Shown here piece after piece: positions 25,901-39,486 of a DNA stretch of 64,000 nucleotides; positions within the stretch are counted from its first letter, which is position 1, and the number at the start of each line of letters is the position of its first letter. This stretch comes from Apteryx mantelli (taxonomy: Eukaryota > Chordata > Aves > Apterygiformes > Apterygidae): NCBI RefSeq assembly GCF_036417845.1, contig NC_089978.1, forward strand, positions 86,670,007 through 86,734,006. Reading direction: 5' to 3'. The notes below the pieces were generated by a model. That model did no database searches. It saw only the letters and a list, made by a program, of their open reading frames with translations, and was not told the DNA's origin. Position numbers and translations under genes: made by a program.

Positions 25901-28900
25901 CATTTACGAGAAAATACAGCAGGTGGCTTTTGGGTGGACTCAGCTGCTATCTTTATATGGCTGGGAGATGCGAAGGGGAGACCCAGATCCAGCCCAGTGC
26001 TGAGTACCTCCCATGGTGGGTTGGGAACGTTCAGCTTTGCGGGTTGAAGGTGAGGAGGAGGAGCAGGAGCAATAAGGATGAGATGAGCTGGATTCTCTGG
26101 TGACAGATACTGTGCAGGTACCCCAGGCGCACAGGCCTGCTTTGTAAATGACCAGTGATTTGCCAGGCTGAGCCTTTTGGATAGGGAGAGTGGTTCTGCC
26201 CCAATGGACAAATGCTTCCCGCTGCTGCGCAGTTGTGCCTGGTGAAGGTAGTACCTCGAGGTCATATTTCCCGTTCCCCCTTTAGTAAGCAGGATTTCTT
26301 GTTACTGAGAACTGCAGGCTTTGTCCCTTGAGGACCAACCTTAAGTTGAACTGAAGTCTGCAGTTGCCAGTCTTTCTTTTGGAAGCCTGTATCATAGAGG
26401 AGAGTGAGCTTTCTTACGTTACAGACAACATGTCCTGGTTAATTACAGTCATGTAAAGATGAGGTTGTACCGTGGGACTTGGTTTAATTAAAAAACAGTG
26501 CTGGGAAGTTTAATAAATGTCTGATATGCTCTATCTGGCTGCTGAGTGCTAACACTGCACTTCTCCTTAGGTGCTCTCTCAACCTCAGTCAGAAAGAGCC
26601 AACAGAGCTTGACATCCGTACTAATGAAAGGGGAGGATGGATTTTCATTATCTGTCCAACACAGCTAGTGTCTGGCATTGCACTTCTCACAGCTTGGGCT
26701 TGTGTCTGGGCTTTGCAAAAAGGCTTGTGCACGTTGTAGTGTCGGAGGAAATCTTGCAGTGCAGAACCTTAAGGCTTTCCTTGTGTAGTGGAAAAATCAC
26801 GATCATGCATGTGAAATGTGGACTCAAAGGAACTTTGTGTGGGTGGTCTTGTTTTGATTCTTCCCCCCCCTTCCCTTCCTGCTCACATATACCAAAGTCT
26901 GTCATCTATTTAACTTGAGTTTTTCTAATAATCACAGATAATATACAACAAAAACAATAATAAAATGCCTGCATATACAATCTCTCTGAACTGTAGAAGC
27001 CACAAGATCTCCTAGACATGCTTTCTGTTAGTACTGGCTTGTGAGAGACCTAGCGCTCCGTGATGCCCATCTGTTAGCAGCATGTTTGAATGTGATTAAT
27101 GTGAAAGTTGCAAGAATTGCGTATAGCTTTTGCTAATCTACAACAGAGTCTGCCACTGTTAATCTTTCACACTATTAAAATCTTAATATAATAAATCTAG
27201 AGTTATGGAAAGTTGCAGCTTTGCTTTTGTTACTGTCACCTTATTGCACTTACTGCAGTTATTAAACTAATAACTAATTTCCTTTTCCTCCATAATTTGT
27301 AAGTACAGTAGGGGCAGTGTAGATATGATTCGCCTGTGGAAGGATGTTTGAATGATCATTTGTGGATGAAGTTGCTCAAGAAAGAGATGCTCCAGCATGA
27401 AAGGATTTGGGGAAGCTTTAAATTTGATTGAGATTCCTGAGGGGAACTGGCCTGAGCAGACTTCATTAGGAGTCTGCCCTCCCCGAAAGTCCTAGGAAAG
27501 AGGCTGGTAAAGTAGCAAGCGGTGCCTTGCCATGGTAGTTCTTTACTGCATCTGGGGACAGATTAGAAATCGTTTTGGCTTACCCACCCGTGACAGTAGG
27601 GCTACCTCATCATTAGCACTGATGGCACACTGTTTAATCAGAACTGCTGTGTTTTTAAAAGAGATTGCTGGCAGGATAAGCAGTGCTATGGCACAAGCTG
27701 GGGCTGCCTGCTGGAGCAGGTTGACACTATAGGAAACAAATAGGGGAGGACCCAGAGAAGGAACACTGCTTTCTTCTTACAGCTGCTTGTGTTGGAAAGG
27801 ATCAAAGAAACCATAACGAGTCAGTATCTTTCTTTAAAGAAAATTTCAGAAGAATGATTCAATTAAATAGTAGTTTACTCAAGTTCTGCAGGTAGCTTGT
27901 AAAGTGTAATTGGATCCCCTTTACCTTTTAAACCCGGATCTACAGCTTTGTTCATTTTTTTGCAGGGGGAGAGCCCCATTCTTGGATTTACAGTGTGGGA
28001 CCAGTAGCGGGAAGGGCTTGTTTTAAAACTTACTGTTTTGTGGCGTGATTACAAGGTGCATTTGTTTCCAGCAGGGACAATGATTGTGCTTGGTCCAAAC
28101 ATTTCAAAACTACGTTTAATCTATGTTTGCAAGATCATCAGGCACCATAGGACAAATTGAGACCTGCCTTCCACTGAACTACCCCGTTGCTCCATCACAC
28201 ATGGCTTCTTCACAGCAGCCAAGCAGCTTGTGCACATCTAATCATTGCAGAGTCCAAATCAGATCAGATAGGCTAGTGCTGTCAGAGGGGTAGGTACAAA
28301 ATGCACCATCCCAGAGATCAGGCTGGACTCTATGGGATTTTCTGGTTCTATTGTGTACCATTATAAAATCCAGTCTTTGAAGCGTTTAAGAGCTTGAGGT
28401 GCCGTGATTAAAAACTTCAAGTACTATGCTCTTTCATTTATCCTCTAAGAGGGTAGGCACCAATTTCACTGCTCTGAGCCATTATGAGGACTTGCAGAGA
28501 GGACGGACTTCACTTGCTGTCAGTCAGACTGAGCGCAGTAAAGAAGCTTTCTCCTTTATGTGGTAGCAAGTGTGTTGTTGAAAAGGTGAAGCTGTTCAGT
28601 GTGATTCCTCAAGGGCTGCTATGGCCCAGCCTTCACCCGAGGCTCTCAGCGTTGCTCCTTCCCGGTCATCCTGTGTATTGGATGGTGAAATCCAGTGTCC
28701 TAAATCTGCTCTCAGCAGGAGAAGCATGTACCTGATGCTTCAAGTAGCAAGCTGAGGTGGTGACACAGCACGTAATGGATTTGGGACCTTGCTTTGCTCT
28801 CCCCCCTTCCCCTCAGCTCTTTGGAAATCAGCAACTGTTAATTCCCACTCCATGAGAAATCCCAAGAGCTTCTAGGATGGTATTTCAAAGCTTTGCAAAG

Positions 28901-29759
28901 CTGTGCATGATAGTATAAAATCTGTTTACTGGAGCCCTCATGGATCAGCTCCGTCCGGTACTAGTGTTGTACCATGCTGGGGTATCTCTGGAAAAAGCCA
29001 CTTCTCCACGATTTGGGAGAATCTTGGAGATGAGGGAAGAAGCGGGATAAGAAAGGTGTTCAGCTGCACCTTGAATGCCCTGCCATTGACTTATTTTCAG
29101 CACACTTTTTAGCTGTTAAAATGTGCAGGGAAGAGGATTCTGTAAACAGTTTTTTTTCTGTGTGTGTTTGTCTTCACTGAGTGCCTGCTCAGGCAAGGGA
29201 AGCGCGCTTTAGCTGCTAGTCAGTGTTGGTGTTGAACCAGAATTGAGAAGCACTGGACATACCTGCTGCCGGATCTGCCCCGGTTGCCTGATGAGCAGTG
29301 ATGAATGGATGAATGTTCACCAGTGCTGTTGCACAAACAGGTTAATAAAAAGCAGCTGATTATGTCGTTGTACACTGTCGAAACCCCCAAACAGCACTAA
29401 GATTCTCTAGAAACAGATGTTCTTATTTGGAAGCTCTTAGAAAGATAGCGGTAAGCTTTTAAAAACCAAGCCGGGTAGGCACTGAACAAACTCTCTACCG
29501 TGGCCTCAAAGGATTTGATGGTGAGGACTTCTGTAGGAGTTTTTCTCTTAGAGCCTTAGCCGGAGCGTGAGTCTGACAGTGGCTTCGCTTTGGGCCATGT
29601 CACTGATAATTGGAGCTGCCCTGGCCTTCTCCAGTGAGAGCATTAACTCACAGGGAAAAGCGTTTTTTAAGGTGATGCACTGGAAAGAAATAGCCACTGG
29701 CAAGAAAACACACTGTGCGAACGGAAATTATACAAACCAGCTGCCTGGCCTCGTATGAG
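22936..29759. other. Intron 1 sequence, no gene recognised
   Basis: Unique sequence containing one (TGAA)n microsatellite at the left. The stretch 26,930-27,310 is AT-rich with many TTAAT/ATTAA words and looks like the kind of sequence often conserved without coding. I see no exon and no transposon that I can name. Confidence 0.5.
23067..23092. repeat. (TGAA)n tetranucleotide microsatellite
   Basis: Six and a half perfect copies of TGAA. Confidence 0.95.
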
Positions 29760-30385
29760 GTTATACCGCCCTTTTGTCCCTCGTGTGAGTGGTATTTAAC
29801 CCTTGCTGTCGTTACTGTGCGCCGCTGCGGCAGATGAACTTCCTCAGCCGATGCCTAAGCGGAGCCGGGGAACAAAGCGGAGGCTGAGGCGACTGTGAAA
29901 AGATGCCGGGCTGGCAGCGGGGCCGGCCGACCGTTAGTTCATTATTCAGGCAGACAAGGCTTGCCGCCCTCATGAATCACTTCGGGGGGGGGGGGGTTCC
30001 CCTTTTCTTTTCTCTCCGAGGTAGCTCACAAAAAAAAAAAAAGGAGCTGTCACGCGGAGCTGTTGCAGAAAGCTGGGTTATCTCCATTAATGTTTTTCTG
30101 CCCTCTGGAGGCAAAAACTGTCCCATGGCATATGGCCTGAGCTGTAGTAGGGACACCCCTCCTGTCCAGTGCTCCCCGGCTCTGAAGGGGTCCAGGCTAC
30201 CGTTGCTCCTGTAGGCGTTTCGCTTGGGAGAACTTGATTTTCTTTCCAGCCGTGAAATGAGCACAGAGCGCTGCCCCCACTGAGTCCACCTTTTTTAATT
30301 GCTTCTGCCGTTCGAGGAGGGCGCCACAGGTCTGGCCCGCGGCCGGAGACCCACGTTAACTTCTTCGCTTTATCAGCCGTTAAGA
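29760..30385. promoter_or_regulatory. Intronic CpG-rich patch, candidate alternative NHS promoter
   Basis: By hand I count about 18 CpG between 29,760 and 29,985 and about 17 more up to 30,385, inside an otherwise CpG-poor intron. A TATTTAA motif lies at 29,793-29,799. An ATG at 29,903 with A at -3, first after an in-frame TGA, opens a frame reaching GAG|GTAGCT at 30,020/30,021. That is 39 codons plus one base, the same phase as the NHS exon 1 donor. The donor is weak and a run of 13 G lies inside the frame. The island is fairly well supported; the exon is speculative. Confidence 0.45.
29984..30042. repeat. G13 and A13 homopolymers 33 bp apart
   Basis: Thirteen G at 29,984-29,996 and thirteen A at 30,030-30,042, both inside the CpG-rich patch. 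Lengths of such runs are often uncertain in assemblies, so reading frames across them should be treated with care. Confidence 0.9.
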
Positions 30386-30480
30386 AAAGCCAGGGAGCAG
30401 CGTGCATGCATGCACCCACCCTAGCTGTGAACATGCCTGAGGGTGACAGCCGGTTTGGGATGTTGTGCACAGCCTTGCTG

Positions 30481-30499
30481 GCTGCTGCTGCTGCTGCTG
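30481..30499. repeat. (GCT)n / (CAG)n triplet repeat
   Basis: Six GCT units plus one base on the + strand, preceded by an interrupted further unit. It lies just beyond the CpG-rich patch and in no coding frame that I accept. Confidence 0.9.
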
Positions 30500-33400
30500 A
30501 AAGGGGGAGGAAATGCCCCGTGGAGGTGTTGCAGGGCCATGCAAATAACTGCACGGCTGCGTTAGTGGTAGCGTTATAATGGTGGGGATGGGGGCAGCCC
30601 AGGGCCTCCACTGGCACAAGGCTGGGCTGTTAAAGTCCGAAGCAACGCAGGGTGAGGGAGATGAGGAGTGCTCGTTCTGCCGGGAGCCTCAGGGCAATCC
30701 GCTGTTGAAAGAGGGGGGAAAAAATGCTCAGGGAAATAGTTTTGATCCCAAAAAGTCGTGGCGGTACCAGATGGTTCAAGCAAAATGCAGGAAGTAGTGT
30801 AGTAAAAACTAGTAACAACTGCCCACGCATGAAGCGCTGTCCTAGAAAAGGAAGGACTGGTTTGGACAGATCCCTTGAAGCATCAGAGTTTCTTGTGTGT
30901 TGCTTTTACACTCTGTATGTTGTCATTGTACATGCTACTATTAAACCCCCCCTCTTTTTTTTTTTAATTCTTCCTAAATTCCTGGCCTCAGTGATGTGGA
31001 CAGTGAAGTGTGGCCGCAGCTCCACAGGTTACCTGTGCATTGCCTGGGAACTCTGGAATTGGCTTCATTTCCCTAATACCCACTTGTTCTTGCATTACAA
31101 GGCTGGATAATTAAAGAATCACGGCGTTTTTTCTCTGTGCTCTTCATTACTTTTTGTGCCTTGTTCATGTGCCCTTATATCTACATTAAACACATCAGAC
31201 CTCTTCAGTCTCTTTCCATCTATAGGTCTTTTCGTGCCACTAATTATTTTTATAAGCCGTTTCTGGAACTCTTTTATTTCGCTGTATGTTTCACCCCTCC
31301 AGTGAGGCTGCAGACAGCAGTGTGCCTATGTGTGTTTGCTGGGAGTTGGTTTCTCTTCAGTTTCTCCCTCTGCCCTCCCCTTCCCTGTGCTCAATGCCGC
31401 AGCTTTGCCTCCTTGTGACATCTAATCCCAGTGACTTCAGCCTTTGTAAGCAAAGGTTACAGATTCCTTCATTTCTACGTATTAATCTGATAAGTGACTA
31501 AAGCTAGAGGCCTGGGCGTCTTGGTTAGCTGCCATGTTCATTTGCTAATCGTTAACACAGTTGAAAGACTTTTTTCTTTATTCAAAAACAAAGTACAGTC
31601 TTTAAAGAGAAGTGTTTTGCAAGAAGAGAAAGCTATGTTTGTTTTGAAAGGCAGATTTATTGGTGTGATATAATCCAACTTTGCGCTGTCTCCTCACCTG
31701 TTTTTCCTCAGGGAGACTATCAATCTTTATTAACATTTCTAAATCTAAAGATAAAAATGATAGACAAATTCCAAAATGGGGTGAAAATACTAACAAGAGC
31801 TGAAAGAGTAATCCCTTCCCTTTAATACCTGCTGAAATTGAATTCAGAGAGGAGTTAGTTTGCTATAGATGCGTGCAATCTGATAGCAGTTCTGTGCCTT
31901 CGGTCCTTTGTAACAGGAGAACGAACAGCAAGAACAGTAGTGCACAGATCCCATCTGGAAGGATTTAACATCTCAACTCCTGATGCTGGGCTTGCTTTTA
32001 TTTTTTCCAGCTGATAGTTCCCAATCTTTTTGCAGTCAGGCCTCACTTGAAACAACTTCAAGTGTGTTCTGGGCCCGGCTGGGTCCTGTTTCTCACCTCA
32101 CCGCTTCCTTGCCCTGAGCTGCCGCTAGTGCAGCTGATGCTTTCCTTGTCCTTCAGGTTGTCCCTGCATCTGCTTTCGACAGTGCTGGCTCCACAACAGA
32201 GGTAGTAAGCACAGGTGGATGTTGCTGATTCTGCACCTCGAGATGTGTGTTTGTGCCGCAGTCCCCAAGCCAGCATGGGCTTGGCAGTGCTTAATTTTAC
32301 AGTCCCCATGTTTGTGCCAGGCTTGCATCAGACCTGGGAGGCCCCCCTCACTGCTGGGGGGCCTCTGGATTCAACCAGAGTAGGGCACGTCACCTAGGAA
32401 AAGATAAATAGGTACTCGGTGAATAACTTTCCTTCTCTTACAGAAACGGGCTGATAGAAAAGCTGCTCGGGGCACTTTGTGGTAGAGAAGAGCGGACCTT
32501 GCAATGCATTCATGGAAAAACAAGACTTGCTCGGTGCTCGGAGGATGAAGGTTTCACGGACAAGTAGTTATGCAGGCCCCCAGCTATCAGTGGAGGGGTG
32601 CTGTTTTTTCTGTAAGAAAAAGCAGCATTTGGGCCTTTCATGGTGGAGTTTGCTCTTATTTTGGGAGAACGCTTCAGTAGAAGTCATGCACAGATGTTTT
32701 ATAGCTGTTCTGTGGCTTCCTGAGGTCTGCCTTCCTCAAGAGCAGAGTCTGTGATACCTGCCCTGTGCAGGGAGAAAAATATTTCCTCCATGAATTGGTC
32801 AGTGAAAAAAAAGGGTGTTTTCGGTGGACCATGCACTAGCTTCTCCTTTCATATCTTTGAGAAGGTGGCAAATCAGACCCCCCAGAAAAGACTGTTTCCA
32901 AAATTCTTGTTTGCTTACTTTCTCTATTCTCTCACAAAAAACACCTTTGTGTCCTCAGGCAAAGAGCCATGAGAGCTAGGAGAGCGTGCAGCTTGTCTGA
33001 CTGTGGTCTTTCACAGAGTTTGAGCACAGAAACCTTAGCTGTAGTTTCTAACATAAATACATATATACATGCATATTACATATCTATCTATCCATCCATG
33101 TATTTAAAATTATAATATCTTCAGTTATTCACATATTTTAATTTCTATTTCAAGATTCTTTGTAGCCATTTGTATTTTACTGTATATGGGGGGAAAAAGG
33201 CAAGACACATGTTTTTCTCTCACTTACAAATAAAGGATACTACTGTGATCCAGTGATTGATTTTCTTGCTTGACTCACTAACCATGAATTAGCCCACAGC
33301 TCTTCAGCACTGAGCAACACCGGGTCAGGGTTGAAACTGTGGGCTATGTTAGAGAATCAGGACAGGAAAACATATTTTCTGATTTGTTTTTCCTGTTTGA

Positions 33401-34741
33401 TCTAATGCAGTATATTGCACATGTTGGAACTAAACAGTGATTTTTACAGTCTGTAGTGTACAGCATGAGTGTATTTTGCAAATTGGCTTTGTTCAACGAG
33501 ATATAGTTGCTGTTGACATTTGGTCACTGCAGACAGAGATTTTTAAAATGCCTTATAAATATAAATGTCCAATAGTACATCTTTTCTTTTTTCATATAGA
33601 AACTAAATGTGAGTGCTCGTAAAGCAAATCAGACACTGCCTGTGGGCCCTGGAAGAATCCAACCTGTGTGAGGCAGTTACAGCACACCTAGAATTTGTCC
33701 AGTATAACATAACTGTTAACGGAGCAGAACTGCCCTATATAAATAAAGCAGACAGACCTGGGTCATATCTTTCCTATGGAAGCAATCGCTGCCTGCTGGC
33801 TTGAGGATAGGCACCTCCAAGGTAGTCAAGGAGGTCATTTCTTCCCAGGTTGAATCTTGTAAGCATTTTTTTATTTGCACAGAAAATAATGTGTGGGAGC
33901 ATATAAAAAACACACACATAGCCACATAGCTTTTATATTCTTCAGGCCTGATTTACTTCCTTAACCATACCCTTCTGGCAAAAGTCTTAACCTAATTTAC
34001 TGGTTTGTCTGTTTATAAAAGCATATGAGAAATCGGCTATTTTGAGCAGTAGAAATTTTGTCTCAGAGGTGTTCACTAATACTGAATTCTGGTCCAACAC
34101 CAGGAGATAGGTTGTTTTTTCCTCTGGAGGGTTATAAAATATTCTCATCTCTGTATGCGGACGTTCATCACACAGTAGCACGTCAAGGAGGCTGAAGGGT
34201 GGGTTAGGCTTTGCTGCTGTGGATCCTCTTGCCAGTGCAAAGCCCCGAGGAAGTCGGAGCAGATTCTGCTGACGGTTGGAGGAGTCCTGAAGTGAGGAAT
34301 GGGGCAAACCCCAGCAATTTGGATCACTCTGTTCTTCTCTAGGTTTTTTGTTCCGGAAGGGCGCGGGCCTCTTACGCATATGGACCATTGTGTGTATACT
34401 GAGTGGATGTGGAAAATGTTTTACAGGAACAAAACAGCTTTCAATGAAATGTTCAAAGGCACGTGAGAGAAAGAGAGAGGGCAATTGGACATAGCCGTCT
34501 CAGGACAGGCGCCTTCTTTTACGCAAGAGATGTGTATTTTGGACTGTATTACAAAGGCAGCCTTAGATGATTCTTTCTTTCAGACAAATCTTAACACAGT
34601 GCTGGTCTTTGCATGGCACTACTAAAGGTTTAATTAGGTTCCCATTTTAGTCCCTAGGTCTGAAGGGAAAGGGAAGGAGTATTCAAAACTCCAAAGGATA
34701 TGATTAGAAATTGGACTAGTCTGAGGAGGGAATAAAGTCTG

Positions 34742-34770
34742 CCTTTCTCTCTCTCTGTCTCTGTCTCTCC
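34742..34770. repeat. Imperfect CT-rich tract
   Basis: A run of CT dinucleotides with two G interruptions, 29 nt in all. Confidence 0.8.
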
Positions 34771-36093
34771 ATGGAGTACAATGGCTGGTTGGGGAAATTC
34801 ACTCCTCATGATTGAGTGACCTGATTTTGTCTTCCACTTGCACAACACAGCCCCTTATAAGAAAACGACTAGTCTTAAATTCATACATAATTGCACAGCA
34901 GGGAGACGGAGTTTAAAAATGTAAATTTCTGGGTATTCAGCAGCAGAAATCTGTTTTGAACCCTTGAACTTCCTTTGTTGCTTAATGGCCACCTACAGAA
35001 CCATTCTGGGGAGAGCAGCAGAAACACAGTAGCTTCTTTTATATGGAAAAAAGTATCTTCCCCCCAACCACCCCTCCTCTTCTCCCCTCAACTCTGAAAT
35101 GAATGTATACTCTATCCTTATAGCAGAGGACGCTAATTATGAAATTTGACTATGTCTGGGCTATACAGTAGCAATAAATGAGGATATATTCTGCTAATCA
35201 GTGCTACTGAACTTGGGAACAGTGTTATCTTTCTTTCCTTAAGAAACTGGGATACTTGTTTCATTTCTGCATATTTTCTTGTTGAGTCTTATGAGCTCAG
35301 CTAGTATGCACAAGACTCCTCCTATCTGCATCAAAGGGGCTAATATTTACATCATTACCCTCAGACATACAAAATCACACTTACTACAATTTCAGCAGTT
35401 GAAGGGAACGTAGAATATATGCACTGTTGCTGTTTTCTGTATTAATTATATTAAGTGCTATAGATGTAAATTTATGCTGTGAATATGGTTTTATGGAGCC
35501 TGCATTTGTATTTTATCATACTTGCCAAGGTCTTAATCTAAAGGGCAGTGTTTGACAAACTTGCTGTGAGGAGCCCACATAAATATCAGCAAGAAAATTA
35601 AAACAGTGTGGGATTCTTTATTTCATGTAAATGACTTCCTAAACCTTCAGTTTTATAATTTTGCATTCTTCATATTAAAAACAAAAAAACAAAAAAAACA
35701 GCTAAGCTCAAAAAAATCCCCTTAACTGTAAGAGTGGGAAAAAAACAAATTTTGTGGAATGGATAATTTGGAGACAAAAAATGCATTACCCCTTGTAGAC
35801 ACTTGGCTAAGCATACTGCACCTACAGTGCAGAGTTATCTTTTTTTTACCCCACTCAAGCTAAGGTAAGATGAAGAAAAATGCCTGCATTGGGAAGTTTT
35901 ACTCTTTCACAGTTGTATTATTGTCCCTCTGTTGATGCAGAATTGAACAAAATGATGTTCTAGTTCTACCAGGCATTTCCTTCACAGTGTCCTGCCTTTC
36001 GATATGTTTTGGGAGGTTCCGCGGGGAGAAGTGTCTGTCCTGACTTGGCACATAGGCAGCAGTGATGTTAACATGGCAATTTGCTGCAGTATA

Positions 36094-36135
36094 CAGCTAT
36101 GAATTATGTGCTTGCAGCTATGAATTATGTGCTTA
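36094..36135. repeat. 21-bp tandem duplication
   Basis: The unit beginning CAGCTATGAATTATGTGCTT occurs twice head to tail, differing only at its last base (G, then A). The near identity suggests a recent slippage or duplication event. Confidence 0.9.
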
Positions 36136-39100
36136 TGGGGCACTACATTACTGAATGGCCTGAATTCCTTTGAGTCCCGTAGCAGAACAGCCACCACTGG
36201 CAGCCACCAATGGCACCAGCACATGGGGATTTCTCATTTTGGTGACCGGACGCAAGCGGGAGGGCCTTTCAGAAGCAGAGGGTTTGCCCTCAAAGAGCAG
36301 CTTTGCATGGGTGATTGCTAAGCTGCGCACAGCAGTGATGGGGGAGTGGGGATAATGCCTACAAATTTTCATAGCTGAGGAAAGCTGACGTCCAGTTTTG
36401 GAATAAGATAACAAGAGCGGGTAGTGGGGTTGCGTCATTGTGCAGGCCCGGAGCCATACTTGGGCTTGAACCGAGCTTCTGAGGGATCTGGAAGGTGCTG
36501 CAGCAGTCGTTCAGCACAAGGCCGTATATGTTTGGTGTGGGCTCCCATCATTTTTGGGAAGCCAGCTCCTTTTAATGACCGTTCTTCTTAAAGACTAGGA
36601 TACTTATGGCTTTGTACTGGACTGCCAGGCAAATCAATGCTAACTTCTTTCCTCTGTGCCCTTTGTGCATGGCTGAGGTCCTCTAGCTTAGGGGTGAGAA
36701 TATCCGACTGATCGGCTCTGCAGGGCTTCCCAGTGCTGCTGGGTAAGACCTTGTTACTTCCTCCAAGCTTCGTAAGGGACTACGTTTATTTTATTTTTCA
36801 CTCCTAGGGCAGTGCTGCTGGATGTGGATTTCCTAACTACAATTGCTTTGGAGAAAGCCTGCATTCCCTGGTTTTAGAAATTATGGTTTGAAAGGGCTGG
36901 GGTAATTTCTCCCTAGCTTGGAGCAGACTGGTATTTATCTTACATTGAGCCTCCATTCTTTACTTCTGTCTGGTGCTTCCTAGCAGCCAGGCCTGTATTT
37001 CATACATATTCCATGTATGTATTCCATATAGCATCCTGCGGCCAGCCGTATGTACCAGAAGCAGCTGGGTCTGGCGGAGGAGCTTACTGTGATGCAGCTG
37101 GGGTTGTGCCACATAGTGGGGGACTGCTGATGCAAGGGGACTGCTCAGTGACAGGATGCCCAACGGAGCTGAGGGCTGGGACACCTCCCCAGCAAGTGAC
37201 TGGGGCACATCCCCTTTCCCATGATGTGGCTCTGGACTTTGAGAGGTCTGTTGTTGGCAAGGCATGATAAGCTACAACAGCCACTCCACAGCCTGTAGCA
37301 TGGTCCCAAAGCTTTCCTTGCCCACAGTATGACCTCCTCTTAGGTTTTTTGTTTATTTGTTTTGTTTTGCAAGCAGGAAAAACACTTTGGTACTCACAAC
37401 ATTGAAACATTAAGTATTGCTTTGCAGCAAAAAAGCAGCATGTAATCCTGCTTGCCTCTTCCGTATTGAAATCGCAGTTGGTTTGCTTTCTGCCTCTTTG
37501 TCACTGCATAACATGGGGAAGAAATGGGTAGCCAAGGACTGGGCTGTGGCTTCAGAAACATGAGTATGAATGGCACATTGAAGGCTAGGGTGCTCTATAA
37601 GGCTTCACTGCATTTAAGTGAAAGCTGTGCAGGAGAGAAATACTGTGCTTTGTGCTAAGTCTCCAGTGGGCAAATGAAGCTAAGGCATTTTGTGCTCATC
37701 TTATTTGTTATAACGTTGTTGTCCTTGAATGCAGTTAACAGCTATTTTATTAACCTTTTAGGTGTGTACTAGGCTGCGTGTGTTCAGGCTGTACTGTTTG
37801 AGAGATGCTGTTTGGAAAAAAAACTGGCGGAAGGGAACCTTGTAAAATGGCAGATGAACTGTTGCCCTTGGTTCATGGCTTGCTGACAGTATGTGGGCAG
37901 TGTTGCCAGCTTCTGTGATTTTATTGACCATCTTAGACTGCCAAAAAATGGAGTCATATGTTCTTTTAAGCATCACCTCTCACTGTTTAAAAAGAAGCAA
38001 GTTACTAGCTTGTCTAGTTGTAAACAAACATTAGCATTTTGAACGTTAGAGGTTCACAACCCTGAGGGTAAATGAGAAGGACCAAACTATCATTTAAAAA
38101 ACAACACACAGCCCTCATATTTGTATCAAATTGATATGTATGCAAACTTTGGTTTAGGAGCCAAGAGCATTTGACTACTGAGTCTGGAATACTTGGAGCT
38201 GGCAATAATGATCAGAGATTAGCATATGGTCTGCCTTTTAAGGTAAACTTATTTGGAACTGATCTCAGCACCTTGAAATAAATCCAAAACGTTGCTAAAT
38301 GGTGAGTTACCTGTCCAGAGGAGTTCCTGATAGGCGTATTGCTGTGTTTTCTGCAACTGTCCAGAATAAAGGGGCAGTTTTCCATCCTACTCAAAGGATT
38401 ATTGCTGCTGCCTTCTCTGTGTACTTCTGTTTTTCTAATTCTTTAGAGAAGATCTTGCTAGATTTTGATGTTTAACCTGAAAGTGGTAGTGATACCTGGC
38501 GGTGATAGTACCTTCTATTTTTACAAAGAAAGCGGAAAATTATGGAAGAATAGCAGTTAAAATTGGTTGAATTCAGATATTTTTCTTTCAAAACTGGCCA
38601 GTGCATATGATACTGCTTAGGTCTTTTTCTCTTGACAGTCCTTCTGTTAACTGGTTTCTAAATGAGATCTGGATAAATGCTAAGGAGCCACCATCAGTTT
38701 TTCTCAAAGCACTCCTCTTTAAATCTTGTAAACTGTTAAGCTGCTGAATAGATTCACTTAGAACCATTCTGCATTTTATGAATCAGAGCCTGAATATTTT
38801 CTACCTAGCTTTTGGTATTATGCTTAGCATAGATCTGGAAATAATGTGATAAGGGAAGAGAGGAATATTGTCCTTTGTAGATAGATATCTGTTCTGTATA
38901 AAATTACTTCTAGAAAACACAAGACATGATGTTTAGGGCTCCACCTATATGCATTTTATCAGGGAGACTGGAACACCACCGCTGATACCATTGTTCATGC
39001 ACAGACTTAGTAATACAATCAATGTCTTAAGGATTAGACCTGTAAATAGATATGTTTGGGTCTGTTCTTAAAGTCTGTCTGGTTCCATTTCCTTTGATCT

Positions 39101-39454
39101 AATGAATCTTAAGGCCTGTGAGCTTGGCTTCAGGCTTTAAAATGCAAAAGGTTTTTAGAACAGCAACAGATATAAATAGAATAAAACAGAATAAAAGAAC
39201 AATAACTACTTCCAAATAGATGAATCAGCTGGATTCAGTTGGAATCTTCTGTTTCTTAACATTAATAGTATTAATTTTTATTCTGCTTTTATGACATATG
39301 CTGCTTCTCATGCATATTCCCATAATGAAAATTCCCTACTTTGTGCATTTTGCTTGTAATGGGTAAGTGGGAGAGGAAGAAGAGAAGTCATTGCGAGTGC
39401 TGAAAGGCTTAAGCTGTGTCAAGTCTGACCAAAGGTCGTTAAAACCAATAGAAA

Positions 39455-39486
39455 GAAGCCCGCTGATTTCAAGTGGTATTGGATCA
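39455..39486. repeat. Short relic of the AAGTCAATG-type repeat
   Basis: GCCCGCTGATTTCAAGTGG followed by TATTGGATCAG resembles, with several changes, the common amniote repeat wording 'cccactgacttcaatggg agttggatcag'. It is short and decayed, and the assignment is by resemblance only. Confidence 0.3.

Noticed and set aside
28290..28375. A possible + strand CR1 3'-end fragment (CAGGCTGGACTCTATGGGAT).
   Set aside because: Only a few words agree with the consensus and no octamer tail follows, so the match is too weak to list.
33291..33345. A 9-bp inverted repeat AGCCCACAG/CTGTGGGCT with a 37-nt spacer.
   Set aside because: Inverted repeats of this size and spacing are expected by chance in 64 kb.
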